Positions 8,019-18,030 of a stretch of 64,000 nt of DNA are shown here, piece by piece (the stretch's first letter is position 1; each line of letters opens with the position of its first letter). The stretch spans positions 124,001 to 188,000 of the forward strand of contig CANLMQ010000002.1 in assembly GCA_947492175.1 (NCBI GenBank). The letters run 5' to 3'. Below the pieces are notes generated by a model. The model did no database searches. It worked only from the letters and a program-made list of their open reading frames with translations, and was not told where the DNA came from. Origin of the DNA: an uncultured Draconibacterium sp. Its GTDB lineage: Bacteria; Bacteroidota; Bacteroidia; Bacteroidales; Prolixibacteraceae. A program made the translations under genes and the position numbers.

Positions 8019-9248
8019 AAAAAAACCGGATTCACAACTACTTCCCTAAACATACCTTACTCAAAACAAGATCCTCACAATGCTTTGCAAATGCCTTTAT
8101 ACGAAGCTGTAGCCTACGAGTTTGATTCGGCAGAACAAATAGAAGCCAGCTTTAAAGGAGAATACATAGCTCATGTTTATTCCCGCTCATCGAGCCCCAC
8201 GGTAGAATATTTCGAGTTAAAGATGAAAGCACTGACCAACAGCAATGGCGTAGTTGCAGTAAGTTCAGGTATGGCTGCTATTTCGAATACCCTGTTGGCC
8301 ATTACCAAAAACGGCGATAATATTATTGCCGGCAATCGTTTGTTCGGACATACCTATGCTTTGCTTAGTCAGACACTGGTTGAATTTGGTGTTAAAACAC
8401 ATTTTTCAGACCTGCAATCGGAGACCGAAATCGAAAACTTAATCGATACCAACACCCGTGCAATTTATTTCGAAACTGTTACCAATCCGCAACTGGAAAT
8501 TGCCAATATTGAAATGTTAGCGAAAATTGCACGCCGACACGACTTACTCCTGATTGCCGACAGTACAATAACACCTCCCAATATTTTCCAGGCCGGTACT
8601 TTGGGAATAAACATCGAAGTTATTTCAACTACAAAATATATTTCGGGAGGTGCCACTTCGTTTGGAGGAGCCATTGTTGACCATGGAAATTACGATTGGA
8701 AACTAAACGGCAATCTTGACCTATATACCGAAAAGTTTAAACAAAATGCCTTTATTGCCAAATTAAGAAAAAACATATACCGAAATACGGGCGGAAGTAT
8801 GACACCACAAACCGCCAAATTTCAAATTCAGGGACTGGATATTCTGGAGCTTCGCGTGGAAAAATGCTACCAAAACTGTCTTGCTTTGGGAGAATTTCTG
8901 AACTCAAATGATAAGGTAAAAGGAGTTGTGTACCCGGGATTAAAATCTAGCGCAGGTTACGAAGCTGCCCTTAATTATTTTAACGGAGTTCCGGGAACCA
9001 TCATGAGCTTTGAACTGGAATCAAAGGCAGCCTGTTTTGCTTTTATGAACAAACTGCAATTCATCAGGCGCGCCACCAACCTTAACGACAACAAAACTTT
9101 GATTATTCACCCGTATTCTACAATTTATTCCGAGTTTTCGGAAGATGAAAGAGCGGCAGCCGGAATTCGGGATACAATGATGCGTCTCTCGGTTGGTATC
9201 GAAAATGTGGAAGATTTAATCTCCGATATTGAGCAGGCTCTGTCTTAG
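8016..9248 (+). CDS. Cys/Met metabolism PLP-dependent enzyme (O-acetylhomoserine sulfhydrylase / cystathionine gamma-synthase family)
   Basis: A 410-aa fold-type I PLP enzyme. The PLP lysine is K207 in STTKYISGGATSFGGAI, and AVSSGMAAISNTLLA (residues 81-95) is the cofactor phosphate loop. The family normally reads VDNTFATP at the aspartate that binds the pyridine nitrogen; here it is ADSTITPP (D182), with Asn replaced by Ser. The C-terminal RLSVGIENVEDLISDIEQAL is typical. The likely reaction is gamma-replacement on an activated homoserine (sulfide or cysteine acceptor) in methionine biosynthesis, but gamma-lyase activity cannot be excluded. It is a single-gene unit preceded by the structured leader and closed by a strong hairpin terminator. 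Confidence 0.88.
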   Translation: MKKTGFTTTSLNIPYSKQDPHNALQMPLYEAVAYEFDSAEQIEASFKGEYIAHVYSRSSSPTVEYFELKMKALTNSNGVVAVSSGMAAISNTLLAITKNGDNIIAGNRLFGHTYALLSQTLVEFGVKTHFSDLQSETEIENLIDTNTRAIYFETVTNPQLEIANIEMLAKIARRHDLLLIADSTITPPNIFQAGTLGINIEVISTTKYISGGATSFGGAIVDHGNYDWKLNGNLDLYTEKFKQNAFIAKLRKNIYRNTGGSMTPQTAKFQIQGLDILELRVEKCYQNCLALGEFLNSNDKVKGVVYPGLKSSAGYEAALNYFNGVPGTIMSFELESKAACFAFMNKLQFIRRATNLNDNKTLIIHPYSTIYSEFSEDERAAAGIRDTMMRLSVGIENVEDLISDIEQALS

Positions 9249-9268
9249 AATCCACTTGAAAACAATAC

Positions 9269-9308
9269 AAAGAGCCCCGTCATAACTGACGAGGCTCTTC
9301 TTTTATAT
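9269..9308. terminator. Bidirectional terminator between convergent genes
   Basis: A stem of about 12 bp, AAGAGCC-CGTCA with TGACG-GGCTCTT, lies around a TAAC loop and is followed by CTTTTAT on the plus strand and a T-rich stretch on the minus strand. It sits between the stop of the PLP enzyme (9248) and the stop of the giant at 9325, so it can end both transcripts. Confidence 0.85.
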
Positions 9309-9324
9309 GTCATTATTCTTTCTT

Positions 9325-12300
9325 TTAGTACGCTAACATAACAGTACCATTCTTAACCGTTCCCAAACCATCATTAAGTATCAGAACATAAATGTAGTTC
9401 CCGGCAGGTAATCCACCTGATTTACCAATGGTTAATGCATTTTCGGAAGTACCCCACCACCAGGCATCATCCCAGCCCCAAACATCGTAGTTACCGTAAT
9501 TTTCTTTCTCAAACAGTTTTTGTCCGTTACGGTTGAAAATCATCATTTTGGCATTTGGATAACGCGGATAGATACACAGAATCTGGAAGAAATCGTGAAC
9601 ACCATCGTCGTTGGGCGAGAATCCTTCCGGAATAAACAGTTCGCAATCGATCTCTGTATCGAGGTATTCCGGATGTCCGTCCAAATCGAGGTCATCGTCA
9701 CTGTAATCGCCGTTCCCATTAATATCTTCATTAACGGTCATATACGCATCATCTTCATCATTCGTATCGCGCCAGTCTCTGTCTCCGTCATCATCGAAAT
9801 CCTGCAACGGCGCATTACTTCCGGTTTCGTTACCTGGTAATGCCCAGCCTTCCTGAGTATCGTAAGCATCGTCCAAACCATCGAAATCAGAATCGCTATA
9901 AATTCGTATTACATCGGCAATACCATCGGCATTTTCATCGTGGCCTTCAATAAAGTCGAATACACCATCGTTATCCGAGTCAATATCGAGGAAGTCAGGC
10001 ATTGAGTCGCCATCGGTATCGGTCAAATCAATATCAAACGGATATCCACCATTGTCCGGATCATAAGCATCGTCCCAGCCATCTCCATCGGTATCTCTTC
10101 CGGTTGGCGGAATGTAATTGTGTTCATCCTGCCCTTCAATATTATCGGGTATACCATCGTTATCCGAATCCACATCATAACTATCCGGAATACCATCCAG
10201 GTCGGAGTCATAGGCCAGGTCACCTTCGTTTACATCCCTTATTCCGTCGTTATCATCATCAATATCATCCACATCGGCTATTCCGTCGCAATCGTTATCG
10301 GCAACACGCGTAATGTATACCCAGGCTGTGTCGCATAGCGAAGGTATTCCATCGTCGCAAATCACATATTGGAAGCTATCTATTCCGAAGAAGCCTTCGA
10401 ACGGTATATACTCGAAATAACCATTCGGACTTAACGACAGCAAGCCGCTATCGGGTGGAGTAACCGGTATCGGATTTACTTCAATTGTATTTCCATCCGG
10501 ATCAGAATCATTCAGGATAATATTACCGTTAAGATCACCACACGGCACCTCGAAATAATCATCCACTGCAATTGGTGGCTGGTTGGCCGGACGGACCGTT
10601 ATAAACACAATAGCCTCCCCACACTCTTCTTCACAAGGAATTGCATCGTCGCAGATTTTATATTTAAAAACATCAGGCCCAACATAACCCGGATCAGGAG
10701 TATAGTTTACAATTCCGGTAGAATTATCAACCACAACAGATCCATGCATTGGCTTAATTAAAACGCCCAGACTACCCAAATTAATATCTGTTTTCAGGTC
10801 GTAGTCGTTGTCTGTAACCGGAATATCAATGGGTATATCCATGTTTGTTACCGCCGAGTCATTCACCACATTCGGTGGAATATTTCCGTAAATTTCGAAC
10901 TCAGCCTGACACATACTTGAATTGCCATTTACATCGTATGCAGTAGCTGTTATAAATGTGGTTCCAATATTATCACAATCCAACTCATAGTCATCAAGCA
11001 ATACGGTATCTATTCCACATTCATCCCAAACACTATCGGTAACCATATCCCAGGTTAAAGAATATTTTCCATACTCATCGAGCTGAATGGTTTGTTTTTC
11101 TTTACAAACGATTGCCGGGTCAACCAGATCGATTACTGTTACGATAGCTTCGCATGTATCTCGCAAACCATACGCATCAACAGCTATTAACTGAACCGGA
11201 TTTTCGCCCACATCATAACAATCGTACTGCGCAGGCTGAGCAATAACTGAATCAAGCTTACAATTATCGAATGAGCCGTTATCTATCATATCTCCGGTAA
11301 CGGTAGCCTGCCCTGTTTCATCAAGGTAAACGGTAACATCCTTACATAAAGCTGTTGGGGGAATAGTATCTGCTACATTAATAAGCGCCATGCAGTTACC
11401 CGAATTACCGGCTTCATCGGTTACAACCACACTCACCTGTTTGCCTTCTTCCACATCTTCACAGGTAAATTCCACTGCCTCAATCTCAATAATAAGATCT
11501 TCAGGAGCCGTACAATTATCGTTTGAACCTTCCGATATAGTTTCCATATCAATTTCACTTAGAACATAGTGGCCATTCTCGTCAAGATAAACGGTAATGC
11601 TATTACAAATCGCCACCGGAGGCTCGATATCGGTACTTATATAAGTAGTTGAATCATAAGCTATATTTCCGCAAATATCCTGAATGCTGAACACATAGGT
11701 AACTTCAGTACGATCTGATAAACGAACAGGCGGCCTTTTAACTGCAGTAAACGAAGTTGTATCAAGAGTACAGTTCACATCGTAGGCATCGCCACCCAAA
11801 ACAAGGAAGTCGGCATATGAATTTATACCCGGAACAACAGTCGATAAACATTCTTCTGTTTCACTCTCAGGAGCTACAAGAACCGGTGGAACAATATCGT
11901 AGAAATCGATGGTTTGCGTACAGGAATCTACCCTGCCGTAAATATCCCGTACCACATACGTACGTTCTATACTTAAACAGTACTCACTTGCAATGGTATC
12001 ATCAACACCATACAAATCGGTAACAATATCTACCGGATAATAATGTCCACCCATTGCTATGAAATCAGTGATATTGTTAGCAGCAGGATATTGAGCAACA
12101 TCCGGACATTCGATTACCGTATCGGGAGGACAACTGAATTCCGGAACCAAAGCAATAAGCTCAACCGTAAGCGTATCCAAACAACCAATAGAATCACTCA
12201 CAAATACGGTATAGCTACCTGCCAGAAGCTTATTTATATAGTTAGTGGTTTTACCCATATCCCACAAATATTCAAAGGGTTCGGTTCCATTGGTTACCCC

Positions 12301-15300
12301 TACTTCTATCTCACCTACCGGAAGTGCCGAATATCCCTGATCAACATGCAGGGTTTCATACACCTGAATTGCCGGACGCACTTCTATCTCAATACTTCCC
12401 GGACCAGCACACTGGCCGGGATCCGGTGTAAAGGAATAGAGCATTGTACCGGGCACATCGGTACTGATGGTAGCCGGGCTCCAGGTTCCTGTAAACCCAT
12501 TTATTGACGTAGTCGGTAACCCGGGCGCTAAGCTAAACTGGCAAAGTGGCCCCATCGGATCAAATTCGGGGAGATAAGTTTCCGTATAAATCTTCTGTAC
12601 GAAAGGAACGAAACTACACTCGTCCACAATTCTGTACGTACGCAGTACCACGCCATTTTCATCCGGTTTTGAATCGCTTATCCATTTCAATGCAGGAGAA
12701 CATGCATTTACAACCGATCCTCCGAGCGCAACAAATTCGGAATAACTGGTTAAAGGAGGGGGTATTACACATCCTACGTCAGCTAAGTCAGGTATTCCTC
12801 TCACCAACTTCATCGGAGAATATGATTCGATCACAAAAATTGCTTCCGCCACATCCGATGGATTTCTACAGCCATCGTAAACCCGGTAAAAGCGCTTTAC
12901 AATTTTCGGACACTTCATCTGAACAATTTGTTCCGGACGTACTTCTTCCAACACCAACTCATTATCCGGGGTACAATTATCATCAAGTGTTACGTAATTT
13001 CCGGCATATATAAGAAGCTCTTTTGTATTTCGGTATTTGCGCGGACTATAATCAGAACAGGCATCAATATATTGCGTTACGAAACTAATGGTTGGTTTAA
13101 TATCATCTTCACGGATAATCATCTGCTCACAACTCATTACATCTCCCTTGGTATTCTCAACTGAATAGGTCCGGATAATAATTTCCGGACAACGGTTACC
13201 ATCTGAGACGTCGCTGGAAGTAAACGAAGATTCAATTATTGGAGGAGTACTTGAAATACTGCCGCCGCCATTTCTAAAAGCCTCTACAGTGGTAAATGCA
13301 GCCGGGATCTTTTCATCAGGACACAGCGAAACTGGGTCGGGACAAATAATCCCATACCCTGTAATTTGTACCTGTACACTAGCCGGACAACCATTGGCAT
13401 CTGTTATTTCGGCCCGGTAATTACCAATCTCCAGCCCGGTTAAATCTTCACTGGTTGAGGTGCTTCCATCGGGGAAAATCCATAATATATCATAAGGTCC
13501 CGTACCTCCTTCTATGGTCAGATCAATGCTTCCAATTGGATTAGGCGAATTACCCACATCCGTTTTCAAATAGCTAACCTCAATCGGATCAGGTTCCTCA
13601 ACTATTGTATTCCTTATTGCAACTAATGTTGAATCTTCAATATCGGTAACAGTCACGGTATAGAGTCCCGCCTGCAAGCCGGTAATATCTTCCAAAACAG
13701 ATGAGAAGTCGTCAGGTCCCACCCAATCAAACAGGTAGTTTCCACTTCCACCCGATACATCCAGATCTATCTTTCCGTTGTATTCTCCATAACACAAAAC
13801 AGGAGTAGGATCCAGCACTACACGCAAGCGGTCTCCTGCTTCTCTTGCAGGTAAAGAAACAACCCTGGTTACCGGACATCCGTTGGCATCGGTTACAACT
13901 ATGGTATAAGTTCCGGGCGGTTGGTTCTCCAGGTTTTGTGTTGTATCTCCTGTGTTCCATGCGAAGCTGTATTCAGGAGTTCCTCCTTCCACTTCAATAA
14001 AAATACTCCCCACATCTGTACTGCTTTCCGCCGAGTCGATTATTACATCGGAAATATAAAACGAATCCGGCTGTACTATCTCAATCATAATTGAATCGGT
14101 ACAATTTAATGAGTCAGCAACAACAACCCCGTAGGTACCGGCTATAAGATTACTAATATCTTCTGTTATCTCACCGTTGCTCCATAGGAAAGTATACGGA
14201 GCAATTCCTCCACTTACTGTTAAATCGATAGAACCCGTACTATCGCCATAACACAGTACATGAACCGGATTGAGCACAATGACCGGATTACTAATCACCA
14301 GATGCAGCCAGGTGGTATCCGGACAAGCTGTTCCACTACCCAAAGTATTCATATATATACCCGATTCAGTATAAGTTTTGCCCTTCGCTTCCCAGAAATA
14401 TTCTTCGCAGGCATAAACAGTATCGTGCGTGGTGATTCCGTTAATTAATGTTGTGGTTAAGATTACAACTGAATCGCAATCCAATGCTGTTTGTAAAGTC
14501 GCTTCATACACGTCTTCAACAGTTGTTGAAACCGTATATCCGTTCCAGTCGTACTCTGGATCGCCAACACAAAGAATGGTATCCATACGGACTGTATCGG
14601 GCGGTAAAATAGTTACGTTATATGTCAGTAATGAATCGCAACCATAGCTGTTTATCAGGGTATCCAAATAAATTGCATCGGCAGTTGTTGAAATCAAACG
14701 GTTGTTCCACTTAAACTCCGGTAATCCGTAACAAAGCGTTGTATCCAGTTCAACTTCTGTAACAGGAAGTACGGTAACTTCATAGTACAGCAAGGTATCA
14801 CATCCTGAAGGATCGGGAATATTATGGATATAAATACTGTCTTTTTCGAAAGAAATGGTTTGCCCGTACCAGTCTGCTACTGGTTCTCCATAGCAGATCG
14901 CTTCGGGTATAGTATCTTTAAAGGCCGGAACCACCTGAACATTTAGTATCAGTGTTGAATCGCAGCCCCAGACATTAGTCAGCGTATCCCGATAAGTACT
15001 GTCAACATAGGTTGATACTGTATGACTGTTCCAGACAAATTCAGGACTCCCCTCACATAATACTGTATCAATCAGAGTATCCGAAACCGGCAGGGCAATC
15101 ACCTCCAGCTGAAGCCGCAAAGAGTCGCAACCGGCATCGTAATATATGGTGTCGTAGTAAATACTGTCGCGATCGGGCAAAACGGTGTGACTATTCCAGC
15201 TGTAAGGTAATTGGTTTGCACACAGCTCTACTGTTTGCAGGCTATCATACGGCTGTAAAACTTTTACATCGAGATTCACAATAGAGTCGCAGCCATATAT

Positions 15301-17430
15301 ATTTTGAAGGGTATCGCGATAAATACTGTCATGTTCTGAATAAATCAACAGGGAATTCCAGGTGTATGGCTGATTACCGTAACACAGTAAGGTATCCATC
15401 AGGGTATCAGTTGCCGGATAAAGGTGTACATCCAGTTGTACGAGAGAATCGCAGCCAAACCTGTTGCTAAGCGTTGCCTCATATATACTGTCGTAAACCG
15501 TTTCAATCATAACACCATTCCACACAAACTCCGGTTCATCCTGGCACAAGGTAGTATCTACTCTGAAGGTATCCGGTGGAATGATGGTTACGTCATAGGT
15601 TAACAGCGAGTCGCAACCAAACTGATTGGCATTATACAACGTATCGAAATAAACCTGGCTAAAATCGGTTTGAACCCAACGGTTGTTTAACTGAAATTCG
15701 TCGGCTCCTGCACAAAGTGCCATTTCAAGCATTGTATCGGTTACGGGAAGGGTGAACACATGGATGGTTACATGTAACGAGTCACATCCCGAATAGGAAT
15801 AATAGGCTGTATCGAGGTAAATGCTGTCGCGATCGGGCAAAATAGTATGGTTATACAAAGCAAATGGAACTTCATTCTCACACACATAAATTGTGGTATC
15901 GAAATCAACCGGGAAGAGCACTTTTACATCGAGTGTAAGTATAGAATCGCAACCATACTGGTTCATACCAGGCAAGGTATCCTGATAGGTACGATCCATA
16001 TCACTGGTAATTGTTTTTCCATTCCAGGCAAACGGATCGGCTCCTGCACAAACCTCCATCGAATCGTAGCTGTAAGACGGCGGGTAAACGTTTAATTCAA
16101 TGCTGTCGGAAGCCTCACACAAAGCCTGATCAATAATCCTGTAGGTTAAACGATAATTCCCTACCGGCGCACCCTGAAATGAGCTTACACTATCGGTGGT
16201 TGAATTCAGGAATACCGATCCGTTCCCGGTCCAGCTGTGAGTCAACATTCCGGTTCCTCCTACCGGATTTCCATGAAGAATCACCATTTCTCCTTCACAC
16301 AAAATGATATCGTCTGCCGTAACATCCACCAGCAACAGTTCAGGATCGGGCAGCACAACCGTATCCATATAGGTACAACCGTTTTCATCGGTCACTGTCA
16401 GGTAATAAGTATCGGCAGGCAATCCAACAATTGAATCACCATAAAAGACCGAACCAAGCTGGCTATTCCACTGGAAGAAAAGATTTCCTGTTCCTCCGCT
16501 TGCCGAAGCCCGGATAATGCCATCATAATAACCGTAACAGCTTATCTGCTGAACAACTTCGGACAGAGCTGTTAATTCCGGAGGATTGACAATCTCAAGC
16601 GAATCCATAGCCATACAGCCGTTGGCATCGGTTACGGTCAGGTAATACATACCGGCACCCAGCCCTGAAATTCTGTCGTTACCGGAAGCAGAATAATCGT
16701 CGGGACCAGTCCAGGCAAAATCAAAAGGAGCTGCCCCACCTGTCATGCTTACCCAGATAATGGCATCGTGATCGTTGTAACAAAGCAGTTCGCGCATTCC
16801 AAATTCAAATTCAGGCTTGCTTATAAGGTATGTCACCGAGTCTACAGCCGGTTGGCAGGTTCCATTGTCGGCCAAACCTTCGGCAGTAAGGAAGAGTGTA
16901 ACTTCGCCAAGCAGACTATCGTTGGGGCCAAAACTGTAAGTTGGATGCAGACTATATTCATTGTTCAATATTCCGTCGCCGGTTGTACCCCAGTAAATTA
17001 CGCTATAGTTCCAAGCACTATCGCCGTACACAATAATGTCTTCGAGGTTACACAGCACTTCATCATCGCCGGCATGTGCTTCCGGAAGCGGGAACACCCG
17101 AACCATCCCCTGTTCAACCGTATCGCAACCATGTTCGGTGGTTACTTGTACCAGAATATCGAAATCGCCAACAAGATCCCATAGTTTGGTAATCTCGTTA
17201 CCCCACGTAGTGTCGATATTATCCACTTCCATAAAATCAACTCCCGGCACATTGCTTGTATCACGATTCAATACATCAATAATTTCCCAATAGTAAGAGT
17301 ATCCTTCTTCTCCATCGTGTCGATAGGTACGTTCAGCACCAATGCATACCGAGTCAACGACATAGATTTCCTGGGCGAACAGATTTGCCGCCATCATCAG
17401 GAAGAATACTATGTACATTAACTTTCTCAT
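9325..17430 (-). CDS. Giant secreted multi-repeat protein with T9SS type B (CHU_C) sorting domain
   Basis: A 2701-aa protein. I chose the ATG at 17428-17430 because it opens directly on a signal peptide (MRKLMYIVFFLMMAANLFAQ); the frame extends 28 codons further, but only into repeat DNA. Order: PKD/Ig-like region; SprB-type repeats from about residue 215; about eleven copies of a roughly 55-60-residue repeat (about 457-1047) with the pattern Cys...W.....Y.dTL....GCDS; more SprB-type repeats to about 1360; HYR-like and related Ig domains to about 2177; two cadherin-like domains to about 2377; Asp-rich thrombospondin type 3 Ca-binding repeats (DNDCDGIADVDDIDDDNDG and following) to about 2590; and a CHU_C gliding-motility-associated C-terminal domain (IPEGFSPNDDGVHDFFQI to the end). 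It should be exported by the type IX system and attached at the cell surface. It is the only protein in the cluster with a recognised sorting domain. An adhesin or motility role is inferred. Confidence 0.93.
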   Translation of the reverse strand: MRKLMYIVFFLMMAANLFAQEIYVVDSVCIGAERTYRHDGEEGYSYYWEIIDVLNRDTSNVPGVDFMEVDNIDTTWGNEITKLWDLVGDFDILVQVTTEHGCDTVEQGMVRVFPLPEAHAGDDEVLCNLEDIIVYGDSAWNYSVIYWGTTGDGILNNEYSLHPTYSFGPNDSLLGEVTLFLTAEGLADNGTCQPAVDSVTYLISKPEFEFGMRELLCYNDHDAIIWVSMTGGAAPFDFAWTGPDDYSASGNDRISGLGAGMYYLTVTDANGCMAMDSLEIVNPPELTALSEVVQQISCYGYYDGIIRASASGGTGNLFFQWNSQLGSVFYGDSIVGLPADTYYLTVTDENGCTYMDTVVLPDPELLLVDVTADDIILCEGEMVILHGNPVGGTGMLTHSWTGNGSVFLNSTTDSVSSFQGAPVGNYRLTYRIIDQALCEASDSIELNVYPPSYSYDSMEVCAGADPFAWNGKTITSDMDRTYQDTLPGMNQYGCDSILTLDVKVLFPVDFDTTIYVCENEVPFALYNHTILPDRDSIYLDTAYYSYSGCDSLHVTIHVFTLPVTDTMLEMALCAGADEFQLNNRWVQTDFSQVYFDTLYNANQFGCDSLLTYDVTIIPPDTFRVDTTLCQDEPEFVWNGVMIETVYDSIYEATLSNRFGCDSLVQLDVHLYPATDTLMDTLLCYGNQPYTWNSLLIYSEHDSIYRDTLQNIYGCDSIVNLDVKVLQPYDSLQTVELCANQLPYSWNSHTVLPDRDSIYYDTIYYDAGCDSLRLQLEVIALPVSDTLIDTVLCEGSPEFVWNSHTVSTYVDSTYRDTLTNVWGCDSTLILNVQVVPAFKDTIPEAICYGEPVADWYGQTISFEKDSIYIHNIPDPSGCDTLLYYEVTVLPVTEVELDTTLCYGLPEFKWNNRLISTTADAIYLDTLINSYGCDSLLTYNVTILPPDTVRMDTILCVGDPEYDWNGYTVSTTVEDVYEATLQTALDCDSVVILTTTLINGITTHDTVYACEEYFWEAKGKTYTESGIYMNTLGSGTACPDTTWLHLVISNPVIVLNPVHVLCYGDSTGSIDLTVSGGIAPYTFLWSNGEITEDISNLIAGTYGVVVADSLNCTDSIMIEIVQPDSFYISDVIIDSAESSTDVGSIFIEVEGGTPEYSFAWNTGDTTQNLENQPPGTYTIVVTDANGCPVTRVVSLPAREAGDRLRVVLDPTPVLCYGEYNGKIDLDVSGGSGNYLFDWVGPDDFSSVLEDITGLQAGLYTVTVTDIEDSTLVAIRNTIVEEPDPIEVSYLKTDVGNSPNPIGSIDLTIEGGTGPYDILWIFPDGSTSTSEDLTGLEIGNYRAEITDANGCPASVQVQITGYGIICPDPVSLCPDEKIPAAFTTVEAFRNGGGSISSTPPIIESSFTSSDVSDGNRCPEIIIRTYSVENTKGDVMSCEQMIIREDDIKPTISFVTQYIDACSDYSPRKYRNTKELLIYAGNYVTLDDNCTPDNELVLEEVRPEQIVQMKCPKIVKRFYRVYDGCRNPSDVAEAIFVIESYSPMKLVRGIPDLADVGCVIPPPLTSYSEFVALGGSVVNACSPALKWISDSKPDENGVVLRTYRIVDECSFVPFVQKIYTETYLPEFDPMGPLCQFSLAPGLPTTSINGFTGTWSPATISTDVPGTMLYSFTPDPGQCAGPGSIEIEVRPAIQVYETLHVDQGYSALPVGEIEVGVTNGTEPFEYLWDMGKTTNYINKLLAGSYTVFVSDSIGCLDTLTVELIALVPEFSCPPDTVIECPDVAQYPAANNITDFIAMGGHYYPVDIVTDLYGVDDTIASEYCLSIERTYVVRDIYGRVDSCTQTIDFYDIVPPVLVAPESETEECLSTVVPGINSYADFLVLGGDAYDVNCTLDTTSFTAVKRPPVRLSDRTEVTYVFSIQDICGNIAYDSTTYISTDIEPPVAICNSITVYLDENGHYVLSEIDMETISEGSNDNCTAPEDLIIEIEAVEFTCEDVEEGKQVSVVVTDEAGNSGNCMALINVADTIPPTALCKDVTVYLDETGQATVTGDMIDNGSFDNCKLDSVIAQPAQYDCYDVGENPVQLIAVDAYGLRDTCEAIVTVIDLVDPAIVCKEKQTIQLDEYGKYSLTWDMVTDSVWDECGIDTVLLDDYELDCDNIGTTFITATAYDVNGNSSMCQAEFEIYGNIPPNVVNDSAVTNMDIPIDIPVTDNDYDLKTDINLGSLGVLIKPMHGSVVVDNSTGIVNYTPDPGYVGPDVFKYKICDDAIPCEEECGEAIVFITVRPANQPPIAVDDYFEVPCGDLNGNIILNDSDPDGNTIEVNPIPVTPPDSGLLSLSPNGYFEYIPFEGFFGIDSFQYVICDDGIPSLCDTAWVYITRVADNDCDGIADVDDIDDDNDGIRDVNEGDLAYDSDLDGIPDSYDVDSDNDGIPDNIEGQDEHNYIPPTGRDTDGDGWDDAYDPDNGGYPFDIDLTDTDGDSMPDFLDIDSDNDGVFDFIEGHDENADGIADVIRIYSDSDFDGLDDAYDTQEGWALPGNETGSNAPLQDFDDDGDRDWRDTNDEDDAYMTVNEDINGNGDYSDDDLDLDGHPEYLDTEIDCELFIPEGFSPNDDGVHDFFQILCIYPRYPNAKMMIFNRNGQKLFEKENYGNYDVWGWDDAWWWGTSENALTIGKSGGLPAGNYIYVLILNDGLGTVKNGTVMLAY

Positions 17431-17432
17431 TT

Positions 17433-17527
17433 TTGTCTCTGTGGCTCTCTGCGTCTTCTTTATGGTCTCTGTGTTAAAATTTTTCTTAACCACAGAGTTC
17501 ACGAAGCTCTTCACAAAGGTCCACGAA
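17433..17527. repeat. Palindromic repeat R1, copy 1
   Basis: An imperfect palindrome of about 95 bp. The left arm is built from CTCTGTG.../TCTTTG-like words, the right arm from CCACAGAGTTCAC.../TTCACA-AGGTCCACGAAG. The centre is AT-rich and holds TTAAAATTTTTCTTAA. Five further copies lie between here and 19781. Confidence 0.8.
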
Positions 17528-17576
17528 GTTTAATATCCGTTTTTATATCTTTTTATTCCATCAATTAACTTTGTTA

Positions 17577-17825
17577 CATTAAAACAAACAGCCCCTCTTG
17601 ATCAGCGGAGACCATTTTCAGTATCGGGAAAGCTCTTAATGCTTGTGCGGAACCTTCTTCGGGTAGCCGGAAGCCTTCTTTGTATGACGCGCTGTCAGTT
17701 TTCGATTGTGCGAAACACATTTCACCTGACGCGGAGTCAGTTATGGATTGCGCGAAGGGTATTTCGGGTAGCGCGAAAGCTATTTGCCCTGCTTCGTAGT
17801 TACTATGTATTCGCTCTTGTTTCAT
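17577..17825. repeat. Degenerate short tandem repeats
   Basis: On the plus strand, words such as GTCAGTTTTCGATTGTGCGAA and GTCAGTTATGGATTGCGCGAA recur, each followed by an ATTTC(A/G) stretch and a GA(C/T)GCGGA or GTAGCGCGA box, at a spacing of about 45 bp. A minus-strand reading frame across it is only the translation of these repeats. Confidence 0.5.
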
Positions 17826-17833
17826 TTTACTTT

Positions 17834-17919
17834 TTTCTCTGTGGCTCTCCGTGCCTTCTTTGTGTTCTCTGTGTTAAAATCTTTCTTAACCACAGAGTTC
17901 ACGAAGCTCTTCACAGAAA
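17834..17919. repeat. Palindromic repeat R1, copy 2
   Basis: Same arms as copy 1: TTCTCTGTGGCTCTCCGTG on the left, TTAACCACAGAGTTCACG on the right, ending TCTTCACAGA. The central TTAAAATCTTTCTTAA matches copy 1 closely. Confidence 0.8.
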
Positions 17920-17922
17920 TTT

Positions 17923-17993
17923 AGTCATTGGTCATTGGTCACTTGTCATTGGTTGTACTGAACACTGCGACTAAACACCAATCACTAATCACT
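17923..17993. repeat. Palindromic repeat R5, copy 1
   Basis: AGTCATTGGTCATTGGTCAC on the left is opposed by CACCAATCACTAATCAC on the right, giving an imperfect inverted repeat next to R1 copy 2. A diverged relative lies at 19785-19845. Confidence 0.6.
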
Positions 17994-18030
17994 TTCCTCA
18001 TTCTAAATTACTTCTTTCTTTTCTCATAGA

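Larger units (their letters stand above)
17431..18030. repeat. Intergenic repeat block between the CHU_C giant and the 239-aa secreted protein
   Basis: 600 bp with no supportable gene. It contains two copies of palindromic family R1, a tract of degenerate short tandem repeats (17577-17825) and one copy of the family R5 CATTGGTCATTGG palindrome. These pieces are listed separately. The promoter of the giant must lie here, but I cannot point to it. Confidence 0.7.

Noticed and set aside
17574..17825. Minus-strand frame of 83 codons with repeated FAQSxTDSAS words
   Set aside because: The repeats exist at DNA level as degenerate tandem words; there is no sign of codon selection.
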